Shown: positions 18,095-28,091 of the stretch, piece by piece | How positions within the stretch are numbered: position 1 is the first letter of the stretch | How the letters are laid out: every line of letters begins with the position of its first letter | NCBI RefSeq assembly: GCF_000814325.1 | Contig: NZ_JPHF01000001.1 | Span: 711,140 to 775,139, forward strand | DNA: 64,000 nucleotides | Reading direction: 5' to 3' | From: Flavihumibacter sp. ZG627 | Lineage (GTDB): Bacteria > Bacteroidota > Bacteroidia > Chitinophagales > Chitinophagaceae | Notes under the pieces: generated by a model | What the model saw: the letters and a program-made list of their open reading frames with translations, nothing else | Told to the model about the DNA's origin: nothing | The model's database searches: none | Translations under genes and position numbers: made by a program

Positions 18095-18676
18095 TTAAAG
18101 AGCAATATTTTTTTCAGCCATCATCTTTCGAAGATTGATCAATCCATAGCGCATACGGCCGAGAGCAGTGTTGATGCTGCAATTGGTGAGTGCTGCTATT
18201 TCTTTGAAGCTAAGCTCAGCATAATGACGCAGTATGATCACCTCGCGCTGATCTTCGGGAAGAAGGTCCAGCATTTTGCGAACGCGTTCATGACTCTGTC
18301 GCTTCATCATGGTAACATCGGCTCCATCTTCAGTGAAGTTGATCACTTCAAAGATATCACGCTCATCACTGGTTTTAATAGCAGGAGTGCGTTTAACCTT
18401 GCGGAAATGATCTACACAAAGATTGTGTGCAATACGCATTGCCCAGGGAAGGAATTTTCCTTCTTCGGTGTAACGGCCTACACGCAATGTGTCGATGATT
18501 TTGATAAGCACATCCTGGAAGATATCTTCGGCAAGGTATTTGTCCTTAACCAGGAAGAGGATGGATGTGTAAAGCTTGTCTTTGTGACGCAGGATAAGTG
18601 TTTCCAGTGCGCCCATGTCGCCATCCATAAACATATGGATCAGCTCATTGTCTGTTTTGATAGAAAGTGATTTCAT
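18095..18676 (-). CDS. ECF-type RNA polymerase sigma factor
   Basis: 193 residues. Region 2 covers about 10-85 (LFLVKDKYLAEDIFQDVLIKIID and FLPWAMRIAHNLCVDHFRK). Region 4 covers about 130-185 (LLPEDQREVIILRHYAELSFKEIAALTNCSINTALGRMRYGL). The layout is typical of ECF sigmas and no anti-sigma gene is adjacent; it stands alone between a bidirectional terminator and the uvrA promoter region. The 290 bases to uvrA are AT-rich and hold the divergent promoters. Such single ECF genes are common in this phylum and the regulon cannot be read from context. Confidence 0.92.
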   Translation of the reverse strand: MKSLSIKTDNELIHMFMDGDMGALETLILRHKDKLYTSILFLVKDKYLAEDIFQDVLIKIIDTLRVGRYTEEGKFLPWAMRIAHNLCVDHFRKVKRTPAIKTSDERDIFEVINFTEDGADVTMMKRQSHERVRKMLDLLPEDQREVIILRHYAELSFKEIAALTNCSINTALGRMRYGLINLRKMMAEKNIAL

Positions 18677-18949
18677 AAACTTCTACGGTTTTTAAAAGGA
18701 TTTAAGCAAAAAAGGGATATTGGGAAATTGTCTAGGGAAAAATACGGTCAGTGTAGTAGATGTACTATAGGCGTGAGTTTTAGGTTTTTCTAATAGGACG
18801 TAATTGAATACCAAGATAATATTTTTTTATATAAAACAAGATTTTGTGAAAACTTTTTTTCTGCGGCCATACTAAATTAAATTTTCGCTTCTGCACAATA
18901 AATAACCAAACCCTTTTTCTGCTGTTATCATAGGCATAGTTTATTCCAA

Positions 18950-18957
18950 TACTTTTG
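18950..18957 (+). promoter_or_regulatory. Predicted -7 promoter element of uvrA
   Basis: TACTTTTG matches TAnnTTTG exactly and ends nine bases before the uvrA ATG, which would make the transcript nearly leaderless. The -33 region is poor. Confidence 0.4.
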
Positions 18958-18966
18958 TGATCTAGT

Positions 18967-21762
18967 ATGAAGCAAGCAGTGTTACCTCCCGTTATAGCTA
19001 CCAATGATATATTCATTAAAGGTGCAAGGGTTCACAACCTTAAAAATATAGACGTTACCATTCCGCGTAATAAGCTGGTTGTTGTGACCGGCGTTTCTGG
19101 TTCAGGAAAATCATCTCTAACCATCGATACACTTTTTGCAGAAGGGCAGCGCCGCTATGCCGAAAGTCTGAGCGCATATGCAAGACAGTTCATGATGCGG
19201 ATGAATAAGCCCGATGTGGATTATATCAAAGGTCTTTGTCCCGCCATTGCCATCGAACAAAAAGTGATCACCCGAACACCCCGCTCTACAGTTGGCAGCA
19301 TGACAGAGATATATGATTACCTGCGGCTGCTATTCGCCAGGGCAGGAAAAACAATATCACCGGTATCGGGCCGCGAAGTGCGCAAGGATGATGTAACAGA
19401 TGTTGTGAAGGCCATCCAGGGAGGAAAAGAAGGCGATAAGATATTGGTACTCGTTCCTTTCCGCCAGCACCATAACAGGTCAGTGGAAGAGGAGTTGAGC
19501 ATTCTCTTACAAAAAGGATTCAGCAGACTTTATAATGGTGAAGTACTTCGCATTGAAGATCTGCTGGAAAGTTATGCGGCAGGGAAGCCATGGAATCCCA
19601 CACCAAAGAAGCCGGCATTCCTGCTGGTAGATAGGCTTGTTGTGAAAGAATTTACAGAGGATGATCTGCATCGTATGGCTGACTCCGTTAGTACAGCATT
19701 TTATGAGGGGGAAGGTGAAATGTTACTACGCATTAATGAAAAGGAATCTCTTCCATTCAGTAACAGGTTTGAACTTGACGGACTTGTTTTTGAAGAACCC
19801 GTTCCCAACCTTTTCTCTTTCAATAATCCATTTGGTGCCTGCCCAACCTGTGAAGGGTTTTCTCAAGTGCTTGGCATAGATGAGGACCTGGTTATTCCCG
19901 ATAAACGGTTAAGTGTATACGAAGGCGCCGTTGCCCCCTGGAAGGGAGAGAAACTTGGATGGTGGAAAGAACAATTCATCAAGGCGGCCCGCAGTACCGG
20001 GTTTCCTATTCACAAAGCCATAGCCGATCTCACCAAAGAACAATACCGTCATTTATGGAAGGGCGTTAGTCCCGCCCTGGGAATAGATGATTTCTTTAAA
20101 GAGGTAGAACAGAATCTTTATAAAGTTCAGTACCGTGTACTACTATCGCGTTTCCGCGGCCGCACTACCTGCCCCGACTGTGAGGGTTACCGACTTCGTA
20201 AAGAAGCGCTCTACGTGAAAGTTGGGGGAAAACATATTGGTGAACTCTGTGAATTGCCGGTGCGCGACCTGCAGCAGTGGTTTAAGGAACTCGAACTGAG
20301 CGACTATGATAAGCAGGTGGCAAAAAGGATATTGCTGGAGATTGAAACAAGGGTAGGCACGCTGATGGATGTTGGACTTGGATACCTCACCCTGTCGCGA
20401 CTAGCAAATTCACTCAGTGGTGGTGAAAGCCAGCGTATACAGCTAACCCGCAGCCTGGGAAGCAATCTCACCAACTCATTGTATATTCTGGATGAGCCCT
20501 CCATCGGGTTGCATTCCAGGGATACAGAAAGACTTATCACTGTACTGAAATCGCTTCGCGATCTTGGCAATACGGTAGTGGTGGTGGAACATGATGAAAT
20601 GATGATGCGGGAAGCCGACCATATAATAGATATGGGTCCACTCGCCAGTCACCTCGGTGGCGAAGTGGTTGCCGCCGGCGATTATAATGCCATCGTAAAA
20701 AACAAGGAAAGCCTAACCGGTAAATACCTTACCGGCAAACTGGCCATCGAGCCACCTGCAGCAGTTAGAAAATGGCGGCGGTCGATTACCGTGAAAGGCG
20801 CGCGTCAGCATAACCTGCAGAATATTGATGTTGAAATTCCGCTGGGTGTTTTCACCGTTGTGAGTGGGGTTAGTGGCAGCGGAAAGACCACCCTGGTAAA
20901 ACAGATCCTCTATCCCGCCCTGCTGAAGATAAAAGGAGAGGCTGCTGAGAAAGTGGGTATGCACCGATCAATAGAAGGCGATATTGATTTCATCACACAG
21001 GTGGAGATGGTAGACCAGAACCCCATCGGTAAGTCATCACGCAGTAACCCGGTAACATATATCAAGGCATGGGATGGCATCCGCGATCTCTATTCTTCAC
21101 AGGGCCTCAGCAAAACGCGGGGCTTTTTGCCCAAGCATTTTTCATTTAACGTTGACGGAGGCAGGTGTGATGCCTGCAAAGGAGAAGGCGAACAGGTAGT
21201 GGAAATGCAGTTCCTCGCCGATGTTCATCTTACCTGCGAAGTATGTGGGGGAAAAAGGTTTAAGGAAGAAGTGCTTGAGGTAACGTATAAAGAAAAGAAT
21301 ATTTACGAGGTGCTGGAGATGAGCGTGGAAGAAGCGCTTGAATTTTTTGCCGATGAAAAAGATATATTAAATAAGATCAGGCCACTAAGTGAAGTGGGGT
21401 TGGGTTATGTGAAACTTGGACAATCGTCGGACACCTTATCAGGTGGAGAGGCGCAGCGTGTGAAGCTTGCCTCTTTCCTGGGAAGGGGAAGGGCGCAGGG
21501 GCATATACTTTTTATATTTGACGAGCCTACTACCGGACTGCATTTTCATGATATCAAAAAACTCCTGGCTTCCTTTAATGCATTGGTAGAGCAGGGACAT
21601 ACCATACTGGTAATTGAACATAATACCGATGTTATCAAAAGCGCCGACTGGGTGATTGACCTTGGTCCGGAAGCCGGTGACGGTGGAGGAACGCTTGTGT
21701 ATGCCGGATTACCGGCGGGATTAAAAAAAGTTAAGGAAAGTAAGACCGGACAGTTTCTCTAA
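18967..21762 (+). CDS. uvrA: Excinuclease ABC subunit A
   Basis: 931 residues, close to the usual 940. UvrA is the damage-scanning ATPase of nucleotide excision repair and loads UvrB at lesions. Two ABC modules are seen: first Walker [10 protein letters not shown] at about residue 42, signature [13 protein letters not shown]; second Walker [11 protein letters not shown], signature [12 protein letters not shown], Walker [14 protein letters not shown]. Zinc sites are [23 protein letters not shown] and CEVCGGKRF. No uvrB or uvrC is adjacent. The downstream hairpin at 21787 belongs to the convergent gene. Confidence 0.96.
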   Translation: MKQAVLPPVIATNDIFIKGARVHNLKNIDVTIPRNKLVVVTGVSGSGKSSLTIDTLFAEGQRRYAESLSAYARQFMMRMNKPDVDYIKGLCPAIAIEQKVITRTPRSTVGSMTEIYDYLRLLFARAGKTISPVSGREVRKDDVTDVVKAIQGGKEGDKILVLVPFRQHHNRSVEEELSILLQKGFSRLYNGEVLRIEDLLESYAAGKPWNPTPKKPAFLLVDRLVVKEFTEDDLHRMADSVSTAFYEGEGEMLLRINEKESLPFSNRFELDGLVFEEPVPNLFSFNNPFGACPTCEGFSQVLGIDEDLVIPDKRLSVYEGAVAPWKGEKLGWWKEQFIKAARSTGFPIHKAIADLTKEQYRHLWKGVSPALGIDDFFKEVEQNLYKVQYRVLLSRFRGRTTCPDCEGYRLRKEALYVKVGGKHIGELCELPVRDLQQWFKELELSDYDKQVAKRILLEIETRVGTLMDVGLGYLTLSRLANSLSGGESQRIQLTRSLGSNLTNSLYILDEPSIGLHSRDTERLITVLKSLRDLGNTVVVVEHDEMMMREADHIIDMGPLASHLGGEVVAAGDYNAIVKNKESLTGKYLTGKLAIEPPAAVRKWRRSITVKGARQHNLQNIDVEIPLGVFTVVSGVSGSGKTTLVKQILYPALLKIKGEAAEKVGMHRSIEGDIDFITQVEMVDQNPIGKSSRSNPVTYIKAWDGIRDLYSSQGLSKTRGFLPKHFSFNVDGGRCDACKGEGEQVVEMQFLADVHLTCEVCGGKRFKEEVLEVTYKEKNIYEVLEMSVEEALEFFADEKDILNKIRPLSEVGLGYVKLGQSSDTLSGGEAQRVKLASFLGRGRAQGHILFIFDEPTTGLHFHDIKKLLASFNALVEQGHTILVIEHNTDVIKSADWVIDLGPEAGDGGGTLVYAGLPAGLKKVKESKTGQFL

Positions 21763-21786
21763 AGATGAGATCCCCGCGCAAAAAAA

Positions 21787-21813
21787 AACTGGCATATGGA
21801 ACATATGCCAGTT
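21787..21813 (-). terminator. Rho-independent terminator of the lipoprotein gene
   Basis: AACTGGCATATG / CATATGCCAGTT is a perfect 12-pair stem with a three-base loop. Read on the reverse strand it is followed by a run of Ts, so it ends the gene at 21851. Confidence 0.88.
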
Positions 21814-21850
21814 GAAATCAGAAAGGTCAATGGTGTTCTGGTATCTGCGC

Positions 21851-22699
21851 TTATTCAAGCGGGAATTTTATGAAGTTGCTTAGTGAAACATAGTAACGAT
21901 CATGCTTTTCATCATGCCACATATTATAGGCAGATGGATAATAACCCGGTTCAGGGTACGCAAGTGGTGTTGGGAAAACATTGTTCATACTGTTATTGGC
22001 CATAAGATAATCGAGTGTTATCATGGGCTCAATAAAATGCACTTTTCCTGCATAGGAACCATAGATCATGATTTTATTGAAAGGTAAAAAAGCGCCCAGG
22101 TTTACCGGAACCCAATGTGCGCCCATCTGGGGTTCAGCGGTTCCGCCAAAAGGAGGATTAAAGTATTGTTGCGGCGCATAATCTCCCTCGGGCTGGTCAT
22201 CAAATCCTGTTGGATCAGAAGCATACGTTGGGATAGCCATTCTTTCCTCATTGGTGATCATATAAAAATGCAAATCAAAATGGGGAACTGTAAATACTCC
22301 TGGGGGAAGGTGACCCTCCGGGTTCCAGTTGATGCCGATATGCTCAAAGGCAGTGGCGGCAATAGCTTTCTGGTGAAGAGGGAGAACCGTGGTGTGGTGA
22401 TTTTCAATAGCATCGGGATCTGTGCCGAGGGTATTGATGGCATCGCCGGTTATTTCAACACCAATTTCAACCGGAACACCGTCGTGGGTAAGCGTAATCC
22501 ATGATCTTGCATGGCCATGACCCCAGTCAACCTGTGGCCCTTTGAAAGTGTTGGATTTAGTTTCCGACTGGTTTAGGAGGGAGCCGTCTTCTGACAGCCG
22601 CACTGAACTTTCAAGTGATTCTTTCTGGCAGGAAGCAAACATAATTCCTCCGCAGAAAAGCATTAGAAACGGCTTTAAATTAAAATGATTCATAACCAT
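21851..22699 (-). CDS. Lipoprotein of the TTHB210-like (DUF5602) type
   Basis: 282 residues (an ATG at 22693 is an alternative start). The N-terminus has a lipoprotein signal ending FASC. The mature part contains WGHGHARSWITLTHDGVPVEIGV, AFEHIGINWNPEGHLPPGVF and VPHFDLHFYMIT, the His-rich pattern I associate with the TTHB210-like/DUF5602 family. The function is unknown; several conserved His residues could bind a metal. It is a single-gene unit closed by a strong terminator and convergent with uvrA. I am moderately sure of the family. Confidence 0.75.
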   Translation of the reverse strand: MVMNHFNLKPFLMLFCGGIMFASCQKESLESSVRLSEDGSLLNQSETKSNTFKGPQVDWGHGHARSWITLTHDGVPVEIGVEITGDAINTLGTDPDAIENHHTTVLPLHQKAIAATAFEHIGINWNPEGHLPPGVFTVPHFDLHFYMITNEERMAIPTYASDPTGFDDQPEGDYAPQQYFNPPFGGTAEPQMGAHWVPVNLGAFLPFNKIMIYGSYAGKVHFIEPMITLDYLMANNSMNNVFPTPLAYPEPGYYPSAYNMWHDEKHDRYYVSLSNFIKFPLE

Positions 22700-22829
22700 T
22701 TGGTTTAAAAAGATGAATGATAAGGTAGTAAAAAGAGGGAGGGATATTGTTGAGGGATCAAACGGTTCGGAATACTTCTAAGTTATACAATATAATTATC
22801 ATATCAAAATAACCCATAAAGGTGAGTGC

Positions 22830-23459
22830 TTAAATAATTTTTTCCTCAATAGCCCTGGCGATGGCTTCTTTTGCTGATGTTACCTGCAGTTTCAGGTAGA
22901 TATTTTTTATGTGTACACGAACTGATCCTATTGCCATATTCAGTTCTTCAGCGATCTGTTTGCTGCCGTGGCCCCTTGAAAGTAGTTTAAGAATGCAGTG
23001 TTCGTGGTGTGAAAGTTTATAGCTGTTTTTTTTGTTTGCATCCTGGAAACTATTGAAGAGTTTTATGGCCAGTGTCTGGCTCATAGGGGCCCCACCATCA
23101 AGCACCATCTTCATGGCGCTGTTCAAAGCATCCGGTGTTGTTGATTTGTTGAGATGCCCATTGGCCCCAGCGCATAGACAGAGGAATATTTTATCTTCTT
23201 CTTCCACAGATGAAAAACTAATAATGGAAGTATCGGGACATGCATCTTTGATCTGCTGAATATTGGTGATGATGTCTTTTGTATGCATGTCGAGGTCAAG
23301 CAGAACAATGGCGGGTTGCTTTATGTGGGTGATCACAAAAATATCCTTGCAGCTTTTGTAATGGCCTGTCAATTCATATTCCTCCATTTCCAGAAGCAAT
23401 GAATCAAAGACTTTCCTGATGGCAGTATCGCTTTCGAATATGATTATTCCTTTGCGCAT
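22830..23459 (-). CDS. Two-component response regulator, NarL/LuxR type
   Basis: 209 residues. The receiver domain spans about 1-125 with the acidic pocket FESD, the phospho-acceptor Asp in VLLDLDM and the conserved Lys in HLNKSTTP. The LuxR-type helix-turn-helix is at about 145-205: KLSHHEHCILKLLSRGHGSKQIAEEL and GSVRVHIKNIYLKL. It binds DNA after phosphorylation. No sensor kinase is in the neighbourhood, so the signal is unknown. The receiver is somewhat divergent. Confidence 0.9.
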   Translation of the reverse strand: MRKGIIIFESDTAIRKVFDSLLLEMEEYELTGHYKSCKDIFVITHIKQPAIVLLDLDMHTKDIITNIQQIKDACPDTSIISFSSVEEEDKIFLCLCAGANGHLNKSTTPDALNSAMKMVLDGGAPMSQTLAIKLFNSFQDANKKNSYKLSHHEHCILKLLSRGHGSKQIAEELNMAIGSVRVHIKNIYLKLQVTSAKEAIARAIEEKII

Positions 23460-23537
23460 TAACGGAAGTTATTACCGGAAATGCCTCAAAGAAATCCTCC
23501 AAAGGGGGATAAATTTTTTATTGCAGGGTAGATCCTA

Positions 23538-23963
23538 TTACCTGAGGCGATCGAGACTTTTGATCAGCTTCTCATCTTTACGAATACCGCCTGATGCCAG
23601 GAAGAGAAAGATCATCATGGCGATGGGTAATAATCCACCCCACTGATAAGTTCCCTGAATGATGGCGTTCTCTTTTTTAAAATCTTCGATGTACCAGACC
23701 TGTAATCCAATCACTATGGCCGAGAGAAACGCGCCTATGATCGCCATCTTATATTGTGTCTTACGATTCTTGTACATGAAAATTGCCACGGTAGAAAGAA
23801 CAGCAATTCCTACGGCCAGCGCAAAGGCCAGCAGGCTTTCTGCGGCAAGAATGCTTCGCTTTGACTGGTCGGCAAGTGTTGCAGTAAAAAGAGGAGTATT
23901 GGCCATGGCAAAACCACAAATGGCGGCCGCGGCCAGCCAGATCGTTTGTACACGTTGAATCAT
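23538..23963 (-). CDS. DUF4293-like four-helix membrane protein
   Basis: 141 residues. It starts MIQRVQTIWLAAAAICGFAM, the conserved opening of DUF4293, and has four membrane helices (about 7-24, 42-63, 75-93, 104-123). The family is found in Bacteroidota and its function is unknown. It lies between the response regulator and glyA on the reverse strand, with its own start about 240 bases after the glyA stop. Confidence 0.82.
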   Translation of the reverse strand: MIQRVQTIWLAAAAICGFAMANTPLFTATLADQSKRSILAAESLLAFALAVGIAVLSTVAIFMYKNRKTQYKMAIIGAFLSAIVIGLQVWYIEDFKKENAIIQGTYQWGGLLPIAMMIFLFLASGGIRKDEKLIKSLDRLR

Positions 23964-24003
23964 AGGTCTTTATTATTGGGCGTAAAGATATAGAAAATGC
24001 CCT

Positions 24004-24210
24004 TCAGCGGATATGCTGTTGTAACTGGTAATAATAAAGGGCCACCTCTGCATAATTATACCGGTCATTGCTCAGGGCCGTGGTCTTATAATGCTGACGC
24101 TGCATAATACCCTCGATATAAGATTCGGGATGCCAGTAACCGCAGTTATAGGCACCTGCGGTTCTGTTGTATGAATTAATTAATTGCGGGGATGAATTGA
24201 TCAGCCCAGT
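24004..24210 (-). pseudogene. Gene fragment downstream of glyA without a normal start codon
   Basis: In the reverse frame ending at the TGA at 24006, about 66 codons are open and use host-like codons: NRTAGAYNCGYWHPESYIEG, then IMQRQHYKTTALSNDRYNYA and EVALYYYQLQQHIR. No ATG, GTG or TTG precedes the coherent part; the only ATG (24105) would give 33 residues. The frame begins inside the last codons of glyA. I think this is the remnant of a gene C-terminus or a small protein with an unusual start. It fills the 240-base gap between glyA and DUF4293. Confidence 0.35.
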
Positions 24211-25481
24211 TCAGGATAGAGGGGGAACTGCTGCATGAATTCAGTCACTTCCATCCTGATATTGCCCAGCAGCGCTTCATCATCGGGGTTCATCAATACC
24301 CTGTCGATAGCGTCAACCACAAACTCCATATGCTCTGCTTTCATGCCCCTGCTGGTGATAGCAGGTACGCCTACCCGAATACCGGAGGTAACGAAGGCGC
24401 TTTTATCATCAAAGGGAACCATATTCTTATTCAGGGTGATCTCTGCCTTTCCGAGAGCCTGCTCGGCTTTTTTACCACTGATATTTTTATTGCGGAGATC
24501 TATCAGCATGAGGTGGTTATCGGTTCCATCGCTGATGATCTTATAATCACGGCTCACCAGTGCTGTCGACATGGCCTGCGCGTTCTCCACGATCTGTTTT
24601 GCATAGCTGGTGAATTCATCACTGAGCAGTTCACCGAAGGCAACAGCTTTAGCGGCAATAACATGTTCCAGCGGACCACCCTGGGTGCCGGGGAAAACAG
24701 CCATATCGAGCAGGTTGCTCATCAGGCGGATATTGCCTTTTACATCTTTGAGCCCAAGTGTGTTTTCAAAATCCTTGTGCATAAGGATGATACCCCCTCT
24801 TGGTCCGCGGAGTGTTTTATGGGTAGTGGAAGTAACAAAATGACAATGTTCAAAAGGCGAGTTCAGCAGGCCTTTGGCGATGAGTCCGGCGGGGTGGGCC
24901 ATATCGCACATTACAAATGCACCAACTTCATCGGCAACTTTCCTGATGCGCGCATAATCCCAGTCGCGGCTATAAGCAGAAGCACCACAGATGATCAGTT
25001 TGGGTTTTACAGCGCGGGCCTGCTGCTCCAGCATATCATAATCCACCAGCCCGGTTTCTCTTACCACGCCATAGAAATGCGGATTGTAGAGTTTACCGGA
25101 AAAGTTCACTGCTGATCCATGGGTGAGGTGACCGCCCATGCTGAGGTCGAGGCCCAGGATATTATCGCCGGGTTGAAGGATGGCCAGCATAACGGCGGCA
25201 TTGGCCTGGGCGCCGCTATGGGGTTGCACATTCGCATATTCACAACCGAAGGCTTCTTTGATGCGGTCGATAGCCAGTTGCTCAGTCTGGTCAACGATCT
25301 CGCAGCCGCCATAATAGCGCCGTCCCGGATAACCTTCAGCATATTTATTGGTAAGAACACTTCCCATTGCCTGCATAACCTGCAGGGAGGTGAAGTTTTC
25401 AGAAGCGATCAGCTCAATACCATGACGTTGGCGTTCCAGTTCCTTGCGGATGAGATCAAAGACTACAGCATCTTGTTGCAT
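24201..25481 (-). CDS. glyA: Serine hydroxymethyltransferase
   Basis: 426 residues. GlyA interconverts serine and glycine and charges tetrahydrofolate with one-carbon units, using PLP. Visible are [44 protein letters not shown] and the PLP lysine in [14 protein letters not shown] start at [11 protein letters not shown] (25481): the in-frame ATG at 25511 lies upstream of an exact -7 promoter element (25498-25505) and would precede transcription. It is cytosolic and probably transcribed alone. Confidence 0.95.
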   Translation of the reverse strand: MQQDAVVFDLIRKELERQRHGIELIASENFTSLQVMQAMGSVLTNKYAEGYPGRRYYGGCEIVDQTEQLAIDRIKEAFGCEYANVQPHSGAQANAAVMLAILQPGDNILGLDLSMGGHLTHGSAVNFSGKLYNPHFYGVVRETGLVDYDMLEQQARAVKPKLIICGASAYSRDWDYARIRKVADEVGAFVMCDMAHPAGLIAKGLLNSPFEHCHFVTSTTHKTLRGPRGGIILMHKDFENTLGLKDVKGNIRLMSNLLDMAVFPGTQGGPLEHVIAAKAVAFGELLSDEFTSYAKQIVENAQAMSTALVSRDYKIISDGTDNHLMLIDLRNKNISGKKAEQALGKAEITLNKNMVPFDDKSAFVTSGIRVGVPAITSRGMKAEHMEFVVDAIDRVLMNPDDEALLGNIRMEVTEFMQQFPLYPELG

Positions 25482-25497
25482 GAATAAAAATTTGGCG

Positions 25498-25505
25498 CAA
25501 AAATA
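25498..25505 (-). promoter_or_regulatory. Predicted -7 promoter element of glyA
   Basis: The reverse strand reads TATTTTTG (exact TAnnTTTG) followed by CG, the same ten bases as in the tRNA-Ser promoter. The ATG at 25481 is 16 bases downstream. Confidence 0.5.
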
Positions 25506-25531
25506 CGGCATCCGCTGCAGAATAATAAGAC

Positions 25532-25561
25532 AAAAGGCCGTCCCGAAAGGGATGGCCTTTT
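25532..25561. terminator. Terminator-like hairpin between divergent genes
   Basis: AAAAGGCCGTCCC / GGGATGGCCTTTT forms a 13-pair stem (one G-T) with a GAAA loop and flanking A and T tracts, so it could act on either strand. It lies between the divergent starts of glyA and the nucleotidyltransferase, where no gene end exists. Confidence 0.7.
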
Positions 25562-25691
25562 TATTTAACCAACTGCAACTATCAACGAAGTGTAAAGGTG
25601 CATCATTAAGATCCTTAATATGCTTACAATGGTCAGGCGATCAACTGATTTTGCTCATGGCTGGATATTTTTTTCCTATTTTTACCTCCGC

Positions 25692-26690
25692 ATGAAAGCG
25701 ATCATTCCCGTAGCCGGTGCCGGCACCAAGTTGCGACCCCATACATATACCCAGCCAAAGGCACTTATTCCACTCGCGGGAAAAAGTATCCTGGGCATCA
25801 TTATAGACCAGCTGGTTGATGCGGGCGTTAACGAATTCATCTTTATCATAGGCTACCTGGGCGATAAGATCCAGGATTTCGTAGAAGAGAAGTACCCTCA
25901 TCTCAAGACGCATTTTATACAGCAGAACGACCGCCTTGGCATTGGCCATGCCATCCTCCTCACCCGTGAGAAAGTGGCAGATGATGAGGTGATCATTGTG
26001 CTGGGCGATAGTATCTGTGAATATGATGTTCGTGGTGTTATTGAGAGCAGCCAGAGTGTGCTCTGTGTGAAAAGGGTTGATGACCCCCGCGATTTCGGGG
26101 TTGCCGAGATCGGTGAAGACGGTATCATCACCCGGGTGGTGGAGAAACCACAGATCCCTAAGTCTAATATGGCGCTGGTAGGTATCTATCGTATCCGCGA
26201 AACACCGCTGATGTTTGAATGCCTGGATAATAATCTCAAACAGGGACTCACTTCTTATGGGGAGTTCAACCTCACCGATGCCCTTGAGTGCATGATCGGC
26301 GGGGGAACACTCATCAAGGCGGTGAAAGTGCAGAACTGGTTCGACTGTGGCAAGAAGGAAACCCTCCTTGAAAGCAATGCCACATTGCTCAGGAAGATGG
26401 GTCAGAATATTTCGGCCGAGCACCAGTTTGAAAATACCATCATCATCCCTCCTGTAAGTATTGCATCGGGATGTGATATCACCAATAGTATCATTGGGCC
26501 CAATGTTTCCATCGGCGAATGTGTTACCATAACAGATTCCATCATCAAGGATTCGATCATAGGAAGTTTTGCCGACCTGAAAGATATCGTGCTTACCCAT
26601 TCGCTGATCGGGTCTGATACCGAGGTAAGAGGTGAGAGCAGGAGTCTGAATATTGGTGATAATACCGAGATAGACCTGGGAAAAAGATAG
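25692..26690 (+). CDS. Sugar-phosphate nucleotidyltransferase
   Basis: 332 residues from MKAIIPVAGAGTKLRPHTYTQPKALIP, the nucleotide-binding signature (GxGT+LRP...PK) of RmlA/GlmU/ManC-type enzymes. The earlier in-frame ATG at 25620 would add 24 unlike residues. The catalytic domain runs to about 240 (IIVLGDSICEYDV; VGIYRIRE; GEFNLTDALECMI; NWFDCGKKETLL). The rest is a left-handed beta-helix of hexapeptides (IIGPNVSIGECVTITDSII). It makes an activated sugar such as dTDP-glucose or GDP-mannose; which one cannot be decided. Its stop overlaps the next start (TAGTG). Confidence 0.9.
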   Translation: MKAIIPVAGAGTKLRPHTYTQPKALIPLAGKSILGIIIDQLVDAGVNEFIFIIGYLGDKIQDFVEEKYPHLKTHFIQQNDRLGIGHAILLTREKVADDEVIIVLGDSICEYDVRGVIESSQSVLCVKRVDDPRDFGVAEIGEDGIITRVVEKPQIPKSNMALVGIYRIRETPLMFECLDNNLKQGLTSYGEFNLTDALECMIGGGTLIKAVKVQNWFDCGKKETLLESNATLLRKMGQNISAEHQFENTIIIPPVSIASGCDITNSIIGPNVSIGECVTITDSIIKDSIIGSFADLKDIVLTHSLIGSDTEVRGESRSLNIGDNTEIDLGKR

Positions 26691-27661
26691 TGGACAAACC
26701 TTCAACCATGGACCTTTCCAATAACCGCATTGTTTCCCTTTTCGGAATTGAATATCCGATCATCCAGGCCGGAATGATCTGGGCCAGCGGATGGCGATTA
26801 GCCTCTGCCGTTAGTAATGCCGGCGGGCTTGGACTCCTTGGTGCCGGCAGTATGTATCCTGATGTGCTCATACATCATATCCGCAAATGCAAAGAAGCTA
26901 CCGACAAACCTTTCGGGGTGAATGTGCCGCTGCTCTATCCCGATATAGAAAAGCTGATGCAGATCATTATTGCGGAGGGTGTGAAGATCGTTTTTACCTC
27001 TGCGGGTAATCCCAAAACATGGACATCCATATTGAAAGAAAAAGGTATCACGGTGGTGCATGTGGTGAGCAGCAGTAAGTTTGCGCAGAAAGCAGAGTCG
27101 GCGGGATGTGATGCCGTGGTGGCGGAGGGTTTTGAAGCGGGGGGACATAATGGTAGGGAGGAGACCACCAGTTTTGTGCTGGTGCCTGCGGTAGCATCGG
27201 CAGTGAAGATACCCGTTATAGCCGCCGGTGGAATAGCAACCGGGCGACAGATGTTTGCCGCCATGGTACTTGGGGCAGATGGTGTTCAGGTGGGAACAAG
27301 ATTTGTTGCCTCCGAGGAAGCATCCAGTCACCCCGATTTCAAAAAAGCGGTGATCAGTACCAGTGAGGGCGATACCATGCTGAGCATGAAAAAGCTGGTG
27401 CCGGTTAGGCTGATGAAGAATAAGTTTTTCCAGGAAGTATTTGAGGCAGAGCAAAGGGGCGCGTCGGATGAGGAACTGAAGACATTGTTGGGCAGGGCGA
27501 GGGCGAAGAAGGGTATGTTTGAAGGTGATCTGCAGGAAGGAGAGCTGGAGATCGGGCAGGTGAGTGCGCTGGTAAAAGATATTCTTCCGGCTAAAGAAAT
27601 TATCCGAAATTTATGGAGAGGCTTTGAAGATGCTGTGAGGACGCCATTCAACTATCAATAA
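26690..27661 (+). CDS. Nitronate monooxygenase / FabK-like flavoprotein
   Basis: 323 residues from a GTG that overlaps the previous stop by one base; ATG at 26708 is the alternative and starts nearer the conserved part. TIM-barrel, FMN-binding family: YPIIQAGMIWASGWRLASAVSNAGGLGLLG, VVAEGFEAGGHNGREE, IPVIAAGGIATGRQM and ALGADGVQVGTRFV-like phosphate-binding strand. Members oxidise nitronates or reduce enoyl-ACP; the sequence alone does not tell which. It is translationally coupled to the nucleotidyltransferase but without an obvious pathway link. Confidence 0.88.
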   Translation: MDKPSTMDLSNNRIVSLFGIEYPIIQAGMIWASGWRLASAVSNAGGLGLLGAGSMYPDVLIHHIRKCKEATDKPFGVNVPLLYPDIEKLMQIIIAEGVKIVFTSAGNPKTWTSILKEKGITVVHVVSSSKFAQKAESAGCDAVVAEGFEAGGHNGREETTSFVLVPAVASAVKIPVIAAGGIATGRQMFAAMVLGADGVQVGTRFVASEEASSHPDFKKAVISTSEGDTMLSMKKLVPVRLMKNKFFQEVFEAEQRGASDEELKTLLGRARAKKGMFEGDLQEGELEIGQVSALVKDILPAKEIIRNLWRGFEDAVRTPFNYQ

Positions 27662-27671
27662 AACGGAGCTG

Positions 27672-28091
27672 ATGAGAATTCGAAACATCGTGGGACTGTT
27701 AGGTTTGTTATTCCTTAGCCAGGGCGTTTATGCAACAGGTGGTAATGGCAAACCAAATGAGGGAGTGGTTCATGGATATGTAGTTGATGGCAATACAAAA
27801 AAGCCGGTGGCGGGAGTGGTTGTGTCTGCCAGTTCAGCATCCAGGAAAGGAGCAGCAGTAGAAGTGGCAACAGATGCGGATGGTTATTTCAGGTTAAAGC
27901 AGGTTCCTACCGGTGATGTATCGCTGCAGTTCGAGAAGAAAGGATATCGCATGATCCGCAAAGAGCCTGTGGCCGTTAAGGAAGGATTCCTGCATAAGCT
28001 CAATGTAGATATGTATATGGATAAATCAGGTATCATTCCCGATATTGAGATGGAGTATCCTGCATTGCGACTGATCGATGGAATTTTATAA
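27672..28091 (+). CDS. Secreted carboxypeptidase-regulatory-like domain protein
   Basis: 139 residues: signal peptide (1-22, ending VYATG), then a single beta-sandwich domain VVHGYVVDGNTKKPVAGVVVSA, ATDADGYFRLKQVPTGDVSLQF, typical of CarboxypepD_reg-like domains that usually precede TonB plugs. Here the domain stands alone with a short tail. It lies ten bases after the flavoprotein gene. Its stop codon abuts that of the convergent RNA-ligase-like gene (TTATAA). It is probably periplasmic; the role is unknown. Confidence 0.78.
   Translation: MRIRNIVGLLGLLFLSQGVYATGGNGKPNEGVVHGYVVDGNTKKPVAGVVVSASSASRKGAAVEVATDADGYFRLKQVPTGDVSLQFEKKGYRMIRKEPVAVKEGFLHKLNVDMYMDKSGIIPDIEMEYPALRLIDGIL

Noticed and set aside
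24330..25115. Open frame of 261 codons on the forward strand
   Set aside because: It lies fully antisense to glyA, has no domain pattern, and glyA has complete catalytic motifs.
25641..26705. Open frame of 354 codons on the reverse strand
   Set aside because: Antisense to the nucleotidyltransferase, whose signature motifs are intact; the frame has no recognisable protein character.
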